Assembly (NCBI GenBank): GCA_963698565.1
Contig: CAVORH010000011.1
Span: 1 to 64,000, forward strand
Direction: 5' to 3'
Length of the DNA: 64,000 bases
Origin: Sva-07 sp963698565
GTDB lineage: Bacteria; Actinomycetota; Acidimicrobiia; Acidimicrobiales; Ilumatobacteraceae
The stretch's first letter is position 1, and each line of letters starts with the position of its first letter. The position numbers and the translations under genes are program-made. Positions 8,300 through 16,749 of the stretch are shown here, in pieces. The notes beneath the pieces are model-generated. The model was not told the DNA's origin, made no database searches, and saw only the letters and a list, made by a program, of their open reading frames with translations.

Positions 8300-9115
8300 A
8301 TGTCCTTCCAGGCAACCAGCGACGCCGCCAGTTCCACCTCGGGCACCGTGGTCTCCACCCCGGTGTACGAAGGGCCGTTCGACATGCTGCTGCAGCTGAT
8401 CCTGCGCGAACAGGTCGACATCTACGAGGTCAACCTGTCGCACATCGTCGACGCCTACCTCACCGAGATCGAGCGGATGCAGTTCCTCGATCTCGACGTG
8501 GCGACCGGATTCCTCCTCATCGCCGCGACGCTCGTCGAGCTCAAGGCCCGTCGCCTGTTGCCGAACCCCGCCGACATCGACCTCGACGACGAACTCGCGC
8601 TGTGGGAAGAACGCGACATGCTGCTCGCGCGACTGCTCGAGGCCAAGACCTTCAAGGACGTTGCGCAGATCTTCGCCCGACTCGCCGACGACGCCGATCT
8701 GTCGTTCCCGAGAGTGGTCGGACCCGACGATCGTTTCGCCGATGTGGTGCCCGACATGCTGGAGGGCACCAGCGTCACCAGCCTGCGCAACGCTGCCATC
8801 CGGGCACTGACCCCCAAGCCGGTGCCCGTCGTCGACCTCTACCACGTCAACCCGATCACGACCACGGTGGCCGATGCGGTTGCCGAACTGCTCGACGAAC
8901 TGCCCCGGGCGGGTCGGATCACCTTCCGCAGGCTCACCGCCGACTTCGCCGATCGCATCGAGGTGATCATCCGGTTCCTCGCCGTGCTCGAGCTGTACAA
9001 GCAGGGCGCCGTCGAACTCGACCAGCCCGAACGCTTCGGCGACATCGAGGTGCTGTGGACCGCCGACGAGAGCTTCGACACGGCGTCGATCCTCATCGAC
9101 GCGTACGAGGGTTGA
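8300..9115 (+). CDS. scpA: Segregation and condensation protein A
   Basis: Kleisin subunit of the bacterial SMC condensin, 271 aa. The N-terminal YEGPFDMLLQLI and LREQVDIYEVNLSHIVDAYL (about 24-56) are signature ScpA. The C-terminal winged-helix part includes TFRRLTADFADRIEVIIRFLAVLELYKQGAVEL, which binds the SMC head. The ATG at 8300 gives the canonical N-terminus; longer in-frame extensions would run through the promoter. First gene of a run reaching the HAD phosphatase. Confidence 0.94.
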   Translation: MSFQATSDAASSTSGTVVSTPVYEGPFDMLLQLILREQVDIYEVNLSHIVDAYLTEIERMQFLDLDVATGFLLIAATLVELKARRLLPNPADIDLDDELALWEERDMLLARLLEAKTFKDVAQIFARLADDADLSFPRVVGPDDRFADVVPDMLEGTSVTSLRNAAIRALTPKPVPVVDLYHVNPITTTVADAVAELLDELPRAGRITFRRLTADFADRIEVIIRFLAVLELYKQGAVELDQPERFGDIEVLWTADESFDTASILIDAYEG

Positions 9116-9120
9116 GCGCG

Positions 9121-9798
9121 ATGTCCGACGAGTTGTCCGACCCGAACGAACCGGCCGACGAGCGCGTCGTCGAGTACAAGCGGGCGATCGAGTCGATCGT
9201 GCTCGTCGCCCACGATCCCGTCCCCGCCGAGCTGCTCGCGCAGCTCCTCGAGGAACCGACGGTGCTGATCGAACAGTGGTGCGAGGAGCTGGCGGCCTCC
9301 TACGTCGCGTCGGGCCACGGGTTCGAGCTCGTCCACATCGCGGGAGGATGGCGCTACCAGACCGCCAGCGACCTGACGCCCTACGTCGAGCGGTTCCTGC
9401 TGCACGACCAGCGCGCCCGGCTGTCGGGTGCTGCGCTCGAGACGTTGGCGATCATCGCGTACAAACAGCCGATCTCACGCGGGCAGATCGCCTCGATCCG
9501 CGGTGTCGATCCCGACGGCGTGATCCGCACGCTCCAGGCCCGCGGCTACATCGACGAGACCGGCCGCGACGAGGGCCCGGGGCAGGCGATCCTGTTCGGG
9601 ACCACCGCCACGTTCCTCGAGAAGCTCGGCCTCGCCACGCTCGACGACCTGCCACCGATCGCCGAGTTCATCCCCAGCGCCGAGGTGGTCGAGGCGTTGG
9701 AGACCGGGCTGCGCGTGACGCCGGTGATCGACGTGTCGACGAGCGACGGAACCGGTCAGCGGCAGTCGTCGGCGCCGGAACCGACTGCGGACCCGTGA
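9121..9798 (+). CDS. scpB: Segregation and condensation protein B
   Basis: Winged-helix partner of ScpA, 225 aa, five bases after scpA. The conserved ScpB stretch SGAALETLAIIAYKQPISRGQIASIRGVDPDGVIRTLQARGYI begins near residue 104, followed by FGTTATFLEKLGLATLDDLPPI. The acidic N-terminus and the Ser/Thr-rich tail after residue 200 are not conserved. The last codon overlaps the rluB start. Confidence 0.94.
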   Translation: MSDELSDPNEPADERVVEYKRAIESIVLVAHDPVPAELLAQLLEEPTVLIEQWCEELAASYVASGHGFELVHIAGGWRYQTASDLTPYVERFLLHDQRARLSGAALETLAIIAYKQPISRGQIASIRGVDPDGVIRTLQARGYIDETGRDEGPGQAILFGTTATFLEKLGLATLDDLPPIAEFIPSAEVVEALETGLRVTPVIDVSTSDGTGQRQSSAPEPTADP

Positions 9799-10598
9799 CC
9801 GATCGCACGCCCGAGCCGCCCCTGTGGGAGCAGCTGGCCGACGCCAGCGCCGCGCTTCCGCAAGGGGAGCGACTGCAGAAGGTGTTGGCGGCCACCGGCT
9901 ACGGCAGCCGTCGAGTGTGCGAGGACCTGATCGCCGCCGGGCGCGTCACCGTGAACGGCGAGGTGGCGATCCTCGGTCGCCGCGTCGATCCCGACGTCGA
10001 TGCCGTCGAAGTCGACGGTGCGCCGATCGGTGTGCGCCCCGGGCTGGTCTACTACTTGCTCAACAAGCCGGTCGGGGTGATCACGACCGCCCGTGACACG
10101 CACGGTCGTCGAACCGTCCTCGAGCTCGTGCCGAGCACGCCGCGGGTGTTCTCGGTGGGTCGTCTCGACGTCGACACCGAAGGGTTGCTCCTGCTGACCA
10201 ACGACGGCCAGCTCGCGAACCGGATCGCCCATCCGTCGCGCGGCATCGAAAAGGAGTACCTCGTGGAGGTCGACGGTGGTCGGGTGTCGGCCGGAGCGCT
10301 GCGGGCGTTGCGCGACGGTGTCGAACTCGATGACGGGCGGACCGCTCCAGCCCGAGTGTCCCAGCCCGACCCCGGGGTGCTGCGTCTCGTGATCCACGAG
10401 GGTCGCAACCGGCAGGTCCGGCGGATGTGCGAGGCCGTCGGACACCCCGTGCGCCGACTGGTGCGCACGCGCATCGGACCGATCAGCGATCGGAGCCTGC
10501 GACCGGGGTCGTGGCGTGAACTGACGGCCGACGAGTGGCGGACGCTGACCGAGGCGGTGGCCGACGCGTCCGACAGTACGATCGGGCCACGTGAGTGA
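9795..10598 (+). CDS. rluB: 23S rRNA pseudouridine synthase, RluB family
   Basis: 267 aa. An N-terminal S4 RNA-binding domain (ERLQKVLAATGYGSRRVCEDLI, about 24-45) precedes the catalytic domain with the active-site Asp in VGRLDVDTEGLLLLTNDG. The motif EGRNRQVRRMCEAVGHPV is typical of RsuA/RluB. The GTG start overlaps the scpB stop (GTGA). Position after scpB agrees with RluB. The exact uridine modified cannot be read from sequence. Confidence 0.92.
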   Translation: MTDRTPEPPLWEQLADASAALPQGERLQKVLAATGYGSRRVCEDLIAAGRVTVNGEVAILGRRVDPDVDAVEVDGAPIGVRPGLVYYLLNKPVGVITTARDTHGRRTVLELVPSTPRVFSVGRLDVDTEGLLLLTNDGQLANRIAHPSRGIEKEYLVEVDGGRVSAGALRALRDGVELDDGRTAPARVSQPDPGVLRLVIHEGRNRQVRRMCEAVGHPVRRLVRTRIGPISDRSLRPGSWRELTADEWRTLTEAVADASDSTIGPRE

Positions 10599-11679
10599 CG
10601 ACCCCGCTGCATCGACGACCCGTGCGCGTCGAGCGAATGTCATCGGCCTCGGCCTGATCGGGGGGTCGGTCGCGCTCGGACTGCGGGAGTCGGGCTGGCA
10701 CGTGACCGGCGACGACACCGATCGGGCGACGGCCGAGGCGGCGCTCGCGCGGCGTGTGGTCGACGAGCTCGGAGTCGATCGGTCTGCCGAGATCACCGTG
10801 GTCGCCGTGCCCGTGCTGGCGGCGGCCGATCAGGTGAAGCGGGCGTTGGCCGAGACGACGGGAGCAGTCACCGATGTCGGCAGCGTCAAGGCCGCGATCT
10901 GTGCAGCCTGTGACGATCCGCGGTTCGTCGGCGGACACCCGATGGCCGGATCGGAACTCGATGGACTCGACGGTGCGCAGGCCGATCTCTTCGAAGGAGC
11001 CGTCTGGGTGCTCACGCCGACCGCCGACAGCGATGACGGCGTCTTCGCCGCGGTTGCTTCGCTCGCCGGGTCGCTGGGCGCCGAGGTCGTCGCCCTGTCG
11101 CCCGAACGCCACGATCAACTGGTCGCCGTGGTCAGCCACGTTCCCCACCTCACCGCAGCCACGCTGATGGGGCTCGCGAGCGAGCGGGCGGAGGAGCATG
11201 CCGCGCTGCTGCGACTCGCCGCGGGCGGTTTCCGCGACATGACCAGAGTCGCCAGCGGTCGCCCCGGGATCTGGCTCGACATCTGCGCGGAGAACCGTCC
11301 AGCGATCGTCGACGTCCTGAATCAACTGATCGGCGGGCTCACCGAGATGCGCGACATCGTGGGCGCCGACGACCGGGAGCGCTTGTACTCGCTGCTCACC
11401 GCCGCACGCCAGGCTCGCGTGAACCTGCCGACCCGCGTGGTGCATCCCGACGAACTCGCAGAAGTCCGCATCCCGATTCCCGACCGTGCCGGTGCGGCCG
11501 CCGAAGTGTTCACGCTCGCAGCGGAGCTCAGCGTGAACATCGCCAGCTTCGAGGTGGTCCACGTCGCCGAGAGCACCCGTGGCGTCGCGGTCGTGCTGGT
11601 GGATCGGGCACTGGTCGAGCTGTTCCGCGGTGGGTTGATCGCCCGCGGGTTCCGTCCTGCCGTACAGCCGCTGTCATGA
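10591..11679 (+). CDS. tyrA: Prephenate dehydrogenase
   Basis: Oxidative decarboxylation of prephenate to 4-hydroxyphenylpyruvate in tyrosine synthesis; 362 aa. A Rossmann start VIGLGLIGGSVALGLRESG (about 17-35) is followed by DVGSVKAAI, GGHPMAGSE and the catalytic-region histidine in VSHVPHL. The C-terminal about 75 residues (IPIPDRAGAAAEVFTLAAELSVNIASFEV) form an ACT-type regulatory domain, suggesting tyrosine feedback. GTG start overlaps the end of rluB by eight bases; the stop overlaps aroA as ATGA. Confidence 0.94.
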   Translation: MSDDPAASTTRARRANVIGLGLIGGSVALGLRESGWHVTGDDTDRATAEAALARRVVDELGVDRSAEITVVAVPVLAAADQVKRALAETTGAVTDVGSVKAAICAACDDPRFVGGHPMAGSELDGLDGAQADLFEGAVWVLTPTADSDDGVFAAVASLAGSLGAEVVALSPERHDQLVAVVSHVPHLTAATLMGLASERAEEHAALLRLAAGGFRDMTRVASGRPGIWLDICAENRPAIVDVLNQLIGGLTEMRDIVGADDRERLYSLLTAARQARVNLPTRVVHPDELAEVRIPIPDRAGAAAEVFTLAAELSVNIASFEVVHVAESTRGVAVVLVDRALVELFRGGLIARGFRPAVQPLS

Positions 11680-12980
11680 GCGACGACACCTACCGAGTCC
11701 GGCGCGCCGATGGGCCGGTGATCGCCGACGTGCGCGTGCCGCCGTCGAAGAGCATCGTCAACCGGGCCCTGATCTGTGCCGCACTCGCCGATGGCACCAG
11801 CGAGATCATCGGGGTGGCGCCCGGCGACGACACGGCGTCGATGATCGGCTGCCTCCAGCAGCTCGGCTGCGGTATCGGCGTGCGCATCGACGGCGGCGAG
11901 CGGATCGCCGACGTGCTCGGCACCGGAGGCGTGCTCACCCCCGGGCCGATGACGCTCCACGCCGGCCTCGCCGGTACGACGTCGCGCTTCGTGACGGCGC
12001 TCACCGCGCTCGGCACCGGCGAGTACACGATCGACGGCGATCCGCCGCTGCGAAACCGCCCGATGGCGCCCCTGCACAACTCGCTCGCCGCGCTCGGTGC
12101 GAGCGTCACGCCCGGGGAAACCGCTGGGCACCTGCCCGTCACGGTTGCCGGTCCGCTGCGCCGTGCCGACGCGGTCGTGATGCCCGGCGACGTGTCGAGC
12201 CAGTACATCACCGCCATGATGCTGATCGCCCCGTACGTTCCCGGTGGCTTGAAGTTGTGGTTGTCGTCCGGTGTCGTGTCGCGTCCGTACCTCGAGATGA
12301 CCCGGTCGGTGATGAACGACTTCGGCCATCACGACGTCGAACTCCGCGATCGTCACGTGATCGTCGGTCCCGGTGACTACCTCCCGACCGAGTTCCGCGT
12401 CGAACCCGACGCCAGCTCGGCGAGCTATCCGCTCGCTGCGGCCGCAATGGTCGGTGGTGCCGTGAGCGTGCGAGGTCTCGGCTCGTCCTCGATGCAGGGC
12501 GACGCACGATTCGTCGACATCCTCGACTCGATGGGGTGCATCGTCACCCAGGGCAGCCACGACACCGTCGTGATGCGCCGGCGCGACGTGCCGCTGCGGG
12601 GCGTGGAGATCGACATGGCCGACATCTCCGATCTCGTGCCGACGGTCGCTGTCGTCGCCACCCAGGCGGTCACGCCGACCCGGATCACCGGCGTCGGCTT
12701 CATCCGGGCCAAGGAGAGCGATCGGCTCGGCGACCTCGCTGCCGAACTCCGTCGCACCGGCGCGCTCGTCACCGTCGAGCCCGACGGGTTGCTGATCGAA
12801 CCCACCGACCATCTCGTCGGTGCCCGCCTCGACACTCACCACGATCACCGGCTCGCGATGGCATTCGGATTGCTCGGCCTCGTCGTCGACGGCATCGAGA
12901 TCTCGCAACCGGCGGTCGTCTCGAAGAGCTGGCCCGGCTACTGGGACGCGCTGTCGGCGATCCCGGCCCATCTGCTGTGA
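11676..12980 (+). CDS. aroA: EPSP synthase (3-phosphoshikimate 1-carboxyvinyltransferase)
   Basis: Transfers enolpyruvyl from PEP to shikimate-3-phosphate; 434 aa. VPPSKSIVNRALICAAL (about 23-39) is the substrate-binding motif, LAGTTSRFVTAL (about 99-110) the PEP loop, and IRAKESDRLGDLAAEL with THHDHRLAMAFGLL the C-terminal signatures. Coupled to tyrA by ATGA overlap, so two branches of aromatic synthesis are made together. A cmk gene, often next in actinobacteria, is absent; a HAD phosphatase takes its place. Confidence 0.96.
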   Translation: MSDDTYRVRRADGPVIADVRVPPSKSIVNRALICAALADGTSEIIGVAPGDDTASMIGCLQQLGCGIGVRIDGGERIADVLGTGGVLTPGPMTLHAGLAGTTSRFVTALTALGTGEYTIDGDPPLRNRPMAPLHNSLAALGASVTPGETAGHLPVTVAGPLRRADAVVMPGDVSSQYITAMMLIAPYVPGGLKLWLSSGVVSRPYLEMTRSVMNDFGHHDVELRDRHVIVGPGDYLPTEFRVEPDASSASYPLAAAAMVGGAVSVRGLGSSSMQGDARFVDILDSMGCIVTQGSHDTVVMRRRDVPLRGVEIDMADISDLVPTVAVVATQAVTPTRITGVGFIRAKESDRLGDLAAELRRTGALVTVEPDGLLIEPTDHLVGARLDTHHDHRLAMAFGLLGLVVDGIEISQPAVVSKSWPGYWDALSAIPAHLL

Positions 12981-13636
12981 CCCCGGACGACTCCGCCGGA
13001 TCGGGGCCGTCGTCGCCGGTCGCGCGCGTGGCAGCGTTCGACCTCGACGGAACGCTGACCACGCGTGACTGCGTCGTGCCGTTCCTGCGCCGGGTGGCCG
13101 GCACCCGCACGTTGGTGGCGCGCATGTTGCGTCACCCCGTCGCCCTCGCCGGGGCGGGACTTCGAATGGATCGCAACGCGCTGAAGGCTGCCAGTGTCGC
13201 AGGAGCGTTCGCCGGGGCGCGCGCCGACGAGGTCCAGCGAATCGCCGACGCCTACGCCGAGGAGATCCACACCGCCTGGCTGCGTCCCGACGTCGCGGCG
13301 GCGCTCGAGCGGCATCGAGACGACGGGGACACCGTGGTGATCGTCTCCGCGTCGTTCGAGCTGTACGTCCGGCCGCTGGGGGTGCTGCTGGGCGTCCAGG
13401 ACGTGTTGGCCACGCGCCTGGAGGTCGACGCAGCCGGTCGTCTCAGCGGCCGGTTGGCCGGGGTGAACTGTCGCGGGCCGGAAAAGGTGCGTCGTCTGCA
13501 CGGCTGGCTCGACGAGCACGCTGACGGGCGCTCGTCGGTGAGGGTCACCGCCTACGGTGATTCGTCCGGCGATCGCGAACTCCTGGCCGACGCCGATGTC
13601 GCCCACTGGGTCGGCAGCGGCAGGATGCCCCGCTGA
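12977..13636 (+). CDS. HAD-superfamily IB phosphatase (SerB-like)
   Basis: 219 aa. Motif I AFDLDGTLTTRD (about 18-29), motif II VIVSASFELYVRPL (about 117-130), the Lys of GPEKVRRL and motif III TAYGDSSGDRELLADAD are all present, so it should be active. HAD IB enzymes hydrolyse small phospho-substrates such as phosphoserine; SerB itself has an extra ACT domain that is lacking here. GTG start overlaps aroA stop. Could dephosphorylate a lipid or sugar phosphate given the adjoining envelope locus, but this is open. Confidence 0.85.
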   Translation: MTPDDSAGSGPSSPVARVAAFDLDGTLTTRDCVVPFLRRVAGTRTLVARMLRHPVALAGAGLRMDRNALKAASVAGAFAGARADEVQRIADAYAEEIHTAWLRPDVAAALERHRDDGDTVVIVSASFELYVRPLGVLLGVQDVLATRLEVDAAGRLSGRLAGVNCRGPEKVRRLHGWLDEHADGRSSVRVTAYGDSSGDRELLADADVAHWVGSGRMPR

Positions 13637-13652
13637 TGGACCCGTCGGGTTG

Positions 13653-13658
13653 TACGGT
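13653..13658 (+). promoter_or_regulatory. -10 element ahead of the ubiA leader peptide (TACGGT)
   Basis: TACGGT ends ten bases before the ATG of a 12-codon leader ORF. It is the only promoter-like hexamer in the 64-bp gap after the HAD gene. Confidence 0.45.
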
Positions 13659-13668
13659 CACCGGCGCC

Positions 13669-13707
13669 ATGTCCATCGACGAGCGATCCGGGACCCCCTC
13701 GTGTTGA
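13669..13707 (+). CDS. 12-residue leader peptide overlapping the phosphoribosyltransferase start
   Basis: ATG-initiated ORF encoding MSIDERSGTPSC. Its stop TGA (13705-13707) overlaps the first codons of the next gene, whose GTG is at 13701. A short ORF ending on the downstream start suggests translational coupling by re-initiation. The evidence is the start, the promoter-like hexamer and the exact overlap; expression has not been shown. Confidence 0.4.
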   Translation: MSIDERSGTPSC

Positions 13708-14570
13708 GCGCCCTGTGGCGAACCAGCCGCCCGAAGCAGTGGCTCAAGAACGTGCTCGTCTTCGCGGCGCCCGGGGCGGCCGGCGTGCTCGACCAGGGCA
13801 ACGATCTCGCACTCACGGTGATCGCGTTCGTCTCGTTCTGCTTCGCAGCGAGCGGCATCTACATCTGGAACGATCTGCTCGACATCGACGCCGACCGTCG
13901 ACACCCGACGAAGTGCAACCGGCCGATCGCCGCCGGGCAGCTGTCGGTGGGTGCGGCGCGGGTGGCCGGCGTCGTCTTCCCGATCGTCGCGCTCGGTCTC
14001 GCCGCCCTGACGGGCCGCTGGCAGACGGTCGCCGTCGTCGGCACCTACATCGTCATCACGATCGCCTACACGCTGCGACTCAAGCACGTCCCGGTGGTCG
14101 ACGTGGTGACCGTGGCAGCCGGTTTCGTGTTGCGGGCCGCGGCCGGGGCGGTCGCCGTCGACGTACCGATGTCGCGGTGGTTCGTGCTGTGCATCACCTT
14201 CGGGTCGCTGTTCATCGTCGTCGGCAAGCGGTACGCCGAGCTGAACGAGGTCGGCGGCGGTGCCGGCACGCGGGCGACGCTCGAGGAGTACTCGATCGGC
14301 TACCTGCGGATCATGCTGTCGGTGAGCCTCGCCGGGGTGCTGATCAGCTACTGCGTGTGGGCCTTCGAGACCAGCGCCGCCTCCGCGAGCGACTGGCCGC
14401 TGTACGAGCTGTCGATCGTGCCGATGCTGATGGCCCTGATGCGGTACCTGTTCGTCCTCGAAGAGGGCGGGGGAGCGGCGCCCGAGGAAGTGTTCACGAG
14501 CGACCGGTTGCTGGTATTCCTGGGGTTCTGTTGGATCGTCGTCTATGGTCTCGCCGTCTATGTCTCCTGA
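13701..14570 (+). CDS. ubiA: Decaprenyl-phosphate phosphoribosyltransferase (UbiA family)
   Basis: Integral membrane prenyltransferase-fold enzyme, 289 aa, about eight to nine hydrophobic segments. It would attach phosphoribose from PRPP to decaprenyl phosphate, the first step to decaprenyl-phospho-arabinose. The motif WNDLLDIDADRRHPTKCNRPIAAG (about 55-78) is the NDxxDxxxD set of this subfamily; RPKQWLKNVLVFAAP near the N-terminus also matches. The GTG at 13701 gives the family N-terminus. dprE1 and dprE2 lie within 3 kb, which supports this function rather than quinone or haem prenylation. Confidence 0.9.
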   Translation: MLSALWRTSRPKQWLKNVLVFAAPGAAGVLDQGNDLALTVIAFVSFCFAASGIYIWNDLLDIDADRRHPTKCNRPIAAGQLSVGAARVAGVVFPIVALGLAALTGRWQTVAVVGTYIVITIAYTLRLKHVPVVDVVTVAAGFVLRAAAGAVAVDVPMSRWFVLCITFGSLFIVVGKRYAELNEVGGGAGTRATLEEYSIGYLRIMLSVSLAGVLISYCVWAFETSAASASDWPLYELSIVPMLMALMRYLFVLEEGGGAAPEEVFTSDRLLVFLGFCWIVVYGLAVYVS

Positions 14571-15330
14571 TCACGCCGCCACCGAACCGCCGGATCTCGT
14601 CACGGTCACCGAGCGCGTCCGTGACGTGCAGGGATGGATGTCCCCGGGCCAGGCTGCGACCCTGTACGACGCGGCGCGCCGCTGCCCGCCGACGGGCACG
14701 ATCGTCGAGATCGGCAGTTTTCAGGGGCGGTCGACGATCGTGCTCGCGAGCGCCGCGGCGCCGGGAGTCGCCGTCATCGCGATCGACCCGCATGCGGGCA
14801 ACGACCGCGGGCCACAGGAGATCGACGGGTTCGCGGACGAGGCCGAGGACGACAATGCAACGTTCCTGGCCAACCTGGAGCGTGCCGGTGTCGCCGACCG
14901 TGTTCGGCACCTGCGGATGTTCTCCGACGCCGCACTCGCCGAGGTGAACGAACCGGTCGACGTGCTGTACATCGACGGCGCGCATCGCTATGCGCCCGCC
15001 CGTGACGACATCCGTGACTGGGGAGCCCGCGTCACCGACGGCGGCACGATGCTGATCCACGACTCGTTCTCCTCGATCGGCGTCACCCTCGCCATCCTGC
15101 GCGAACTCCTCCTCGGCGGGCGGTTCCGCTACGTCGGGCGCTCGCGGTCGATGACGATCTACCGAGCCGACCTCGGCGGCGGCGCCTCGGCTCGCGCGTC
15201 CAACGCCGGCCGGCAGCTGGCCCAGCTGCCATGGTTCGTCAAGAACGTGGCGCTCAAGGTGGCGTTGTCGCTCGGGCTCGGCAAGGTCCTCGACCGGTTC
15301 GGACGACGCGTGCCCGAGTGGCCGTACTGA
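14560..15330 (+). CDS. Class I SAM-dependent methyltransferase
   Basis: 256 aa. The glycine-rich SAM motif IVEIGSFQGRSTIVLAS lies near residues 48-64 and the acidic motif DVLYIDGAHRY near 132-142, as in Methyltransf_24 proteins. The C-terminal 60 residues are amphipathic and basic. It overlaps the end of ubiA; an alternative ATG lies five codons upstream at 14545. Sitting between ubiA and dprE1, it may methylate a lipid-linked sugar or surface polysaccharide, but the substrate is unknown. Confidence 0.8.
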   Translation: MSPDHAATEPPDLVTVTERVRDVQGWMSPGQAATLYDAARRCPPTGTIVEIGSFQGRSTIVLASAAAPGVAVIAIDPHAGNDRGPQEIDGFADEAEDDNATFLANLERAGVADRVRHLRMFSDAALAEVNEPVDVLYIDGAHRYAPARDDIRDWGARVTDGGTMLIHDSFSSIGVTLAILRELLLGGRFRYVGRSRSMTIYRADLGGGASARASNAGRQLAQLPWFVKNVALKVALSLGLGKVLDRFGRRVPEWPY

Positions 15331-15343
15331 GCGCGGTGCTCCG

Positions 15344-16702
15344 GTGAGGACACGCCAGGCCGAGTTGACCGGTTGGGGCCGCACGGCGCCGTCCGCTGGC
15401 ACGATCGTCGACATCGCGCCGGAGGAACTGAACGAGCAGATCATCGGTGAGCTCGCCGTGCCGCGTGGCCTGATCGCACGAGGCCTCGGTCGTTCCTACG
15501 GCGATCCGGCGCAGAACGGCGGTGGCGCGGTGCTCCGGCTCGCTCCGGGCCCGATCGTGCTCGATCCGACCACGGCGACGGTGACCGTCGGCGCCGGTGT
15601 CAGCCTCGACGAGCTGCTCCGTCACGTGGTCCCACGGGGGTTCTTCGTGCCGGTGTCGCCGGGTACACGCTTCGTCACGGTCGGCGGGGCGATCGCCAGC
15701 GACATCCACGGCAAGAACCATCACGCCGACGGCACGTTCGGCTCCCACGTCGACTCGATGACGATGGTGCTGGCCGATGGCACGCGGCGTGTCGTGTCGC
15801 CCACGAGCGATCCCGATCTCTGGTGGGCGACCGTCGGCGGCATGGGCCTCACCGGCATCATCGTCGACGCGACGGTGCGCCTCCTGCCGATCGAGACCAG
15901 CCGCTGCCTGGTCCTCACCGAGCGCGTGCCGAATCTCGATGCGCTGCTCGAGGTCATGGAGGCCGGCGACCATCTGTACCGCTACTCGGTCGCGTGGGTC
16001 GATCTCGTGGCCACGGGCGCCAACCTCGGGCGTTCGGTCCTCACCCGCGGTGATCACGCGACGTACGACGAACTCGTCGCCGAACAGCCGTCGGCGGGCG
16101 CCGACCCGCTGGCCTTCCACCCCGGCGCCCTCGCGGCGGTCCCGACGGCGATGCCGAACGTGCTGAACCGTCTGGCGGTACGGGCCTTCAACGAGCTGTG
16201 GTACCGCAAGGCACCGCGGTCCCATCTCGGTCTCGAGACGATCACCGGTTTCTTCCACCCGCTCGACATGGTGGGGGAGTGGAACCGGCTCTACGGCCGG
16301 CCCGGCTTCCTCCAGTACCAGTTCGTCGTGCCGTTCGAGGAGGTCGATGCACTGCGGGAGATCGTGCGCACCGTGTCGGCGTCGGGGCACGCGAGCTTTC
16401 TCGCGGTGCTCAAGCGGTTCGGACCCGAGAGCGGAGGGATGCTGAGCTTCCCCACTCCGGGCTGGACCCTCACGCTCGACCTCCCGGCCGGCGTCGCCGG
16501 GCTCGGCCGCTTGGTGACCGCCCTCGACCGGATGGTGCTCGACGCCGGAGGACGGCACTATCTGGCGAAGGACGCCACCGCCACTCCCGCCGTGATCCGG
16601 GCGGGCTACCCGCGGCTCGACGAGTGGCTCGCGGTGCGTCGACGGGTCGATCCGACCGGCGTGTTCGCGAGCGACCAGGCCCGACGACTCGATCTGCTGT
16701 GA
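15344..16702 (+). CDS. dprE1: Decaprenylphosphoryl-beta-D-ribose oxidase DprE1
   Basis: FAD enzyme that with DprE2 epimerises decaprenyl-phospho-ribose to -arabinose; 452 aa. FAD-binding RGLGRSYGDPAQNGGG (about 46-61), GGAIASDIHGKNHH (about 113-126) and the substrate region YLAKDA (Lys409) are conserved. The C-terminal VDPTGVFASDQARRLDLL matches mycobacterial DprE1. At the position of the mycobacterial active-site Cys387 (in GWNICVD) this protein has Thr377 (GWTLTLD). GTG start lies 13 bases after the methyltransferase. Confidence 0.93.
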   Translation: MRTRQAELTGWGRTAPSAGTIVDIAPEELNEQIIGELAVPRGLIARGLGRSYGDPAQNGGGAVLRLAPGPIVLDPTTATVTVGAGVSLDELLRHVVPRGFFVPVSPGTRFVTVGGAIASDIHGKNHHADGTFGSHVDSMTMVLADGTRRVVSPTSDPDLWWATVGGMGLTGIIVDATVRLLPIETSRCLVLTERVPNLDALLEVMEAGDHLYRYSVAWVDLVATGANLGRSVLTRGDHATYDELVAEQPSAGADPLAFHPGALAAVPTAMPNVLNRLAVRAFNELWYRKAPRSHLGLETITGFFHPLDMVGEWNRLYGRPGFLQYQFVVPFEEVDALREIVRTVSASGHASFLAVLKRFGPESGGMLSFPTPGWTLTLDLPAGVAGLGRLVTALDRMVLDAGGRHYLAKDATATPAVIRAGYPRLDEWLAVRRRVDPTGVFASDQARRLDLL

Positions 16703-16749
16703 CCGTGATCTGCTGTGAACCGGATCGCCCCGACTGACAGGATGCCCAC

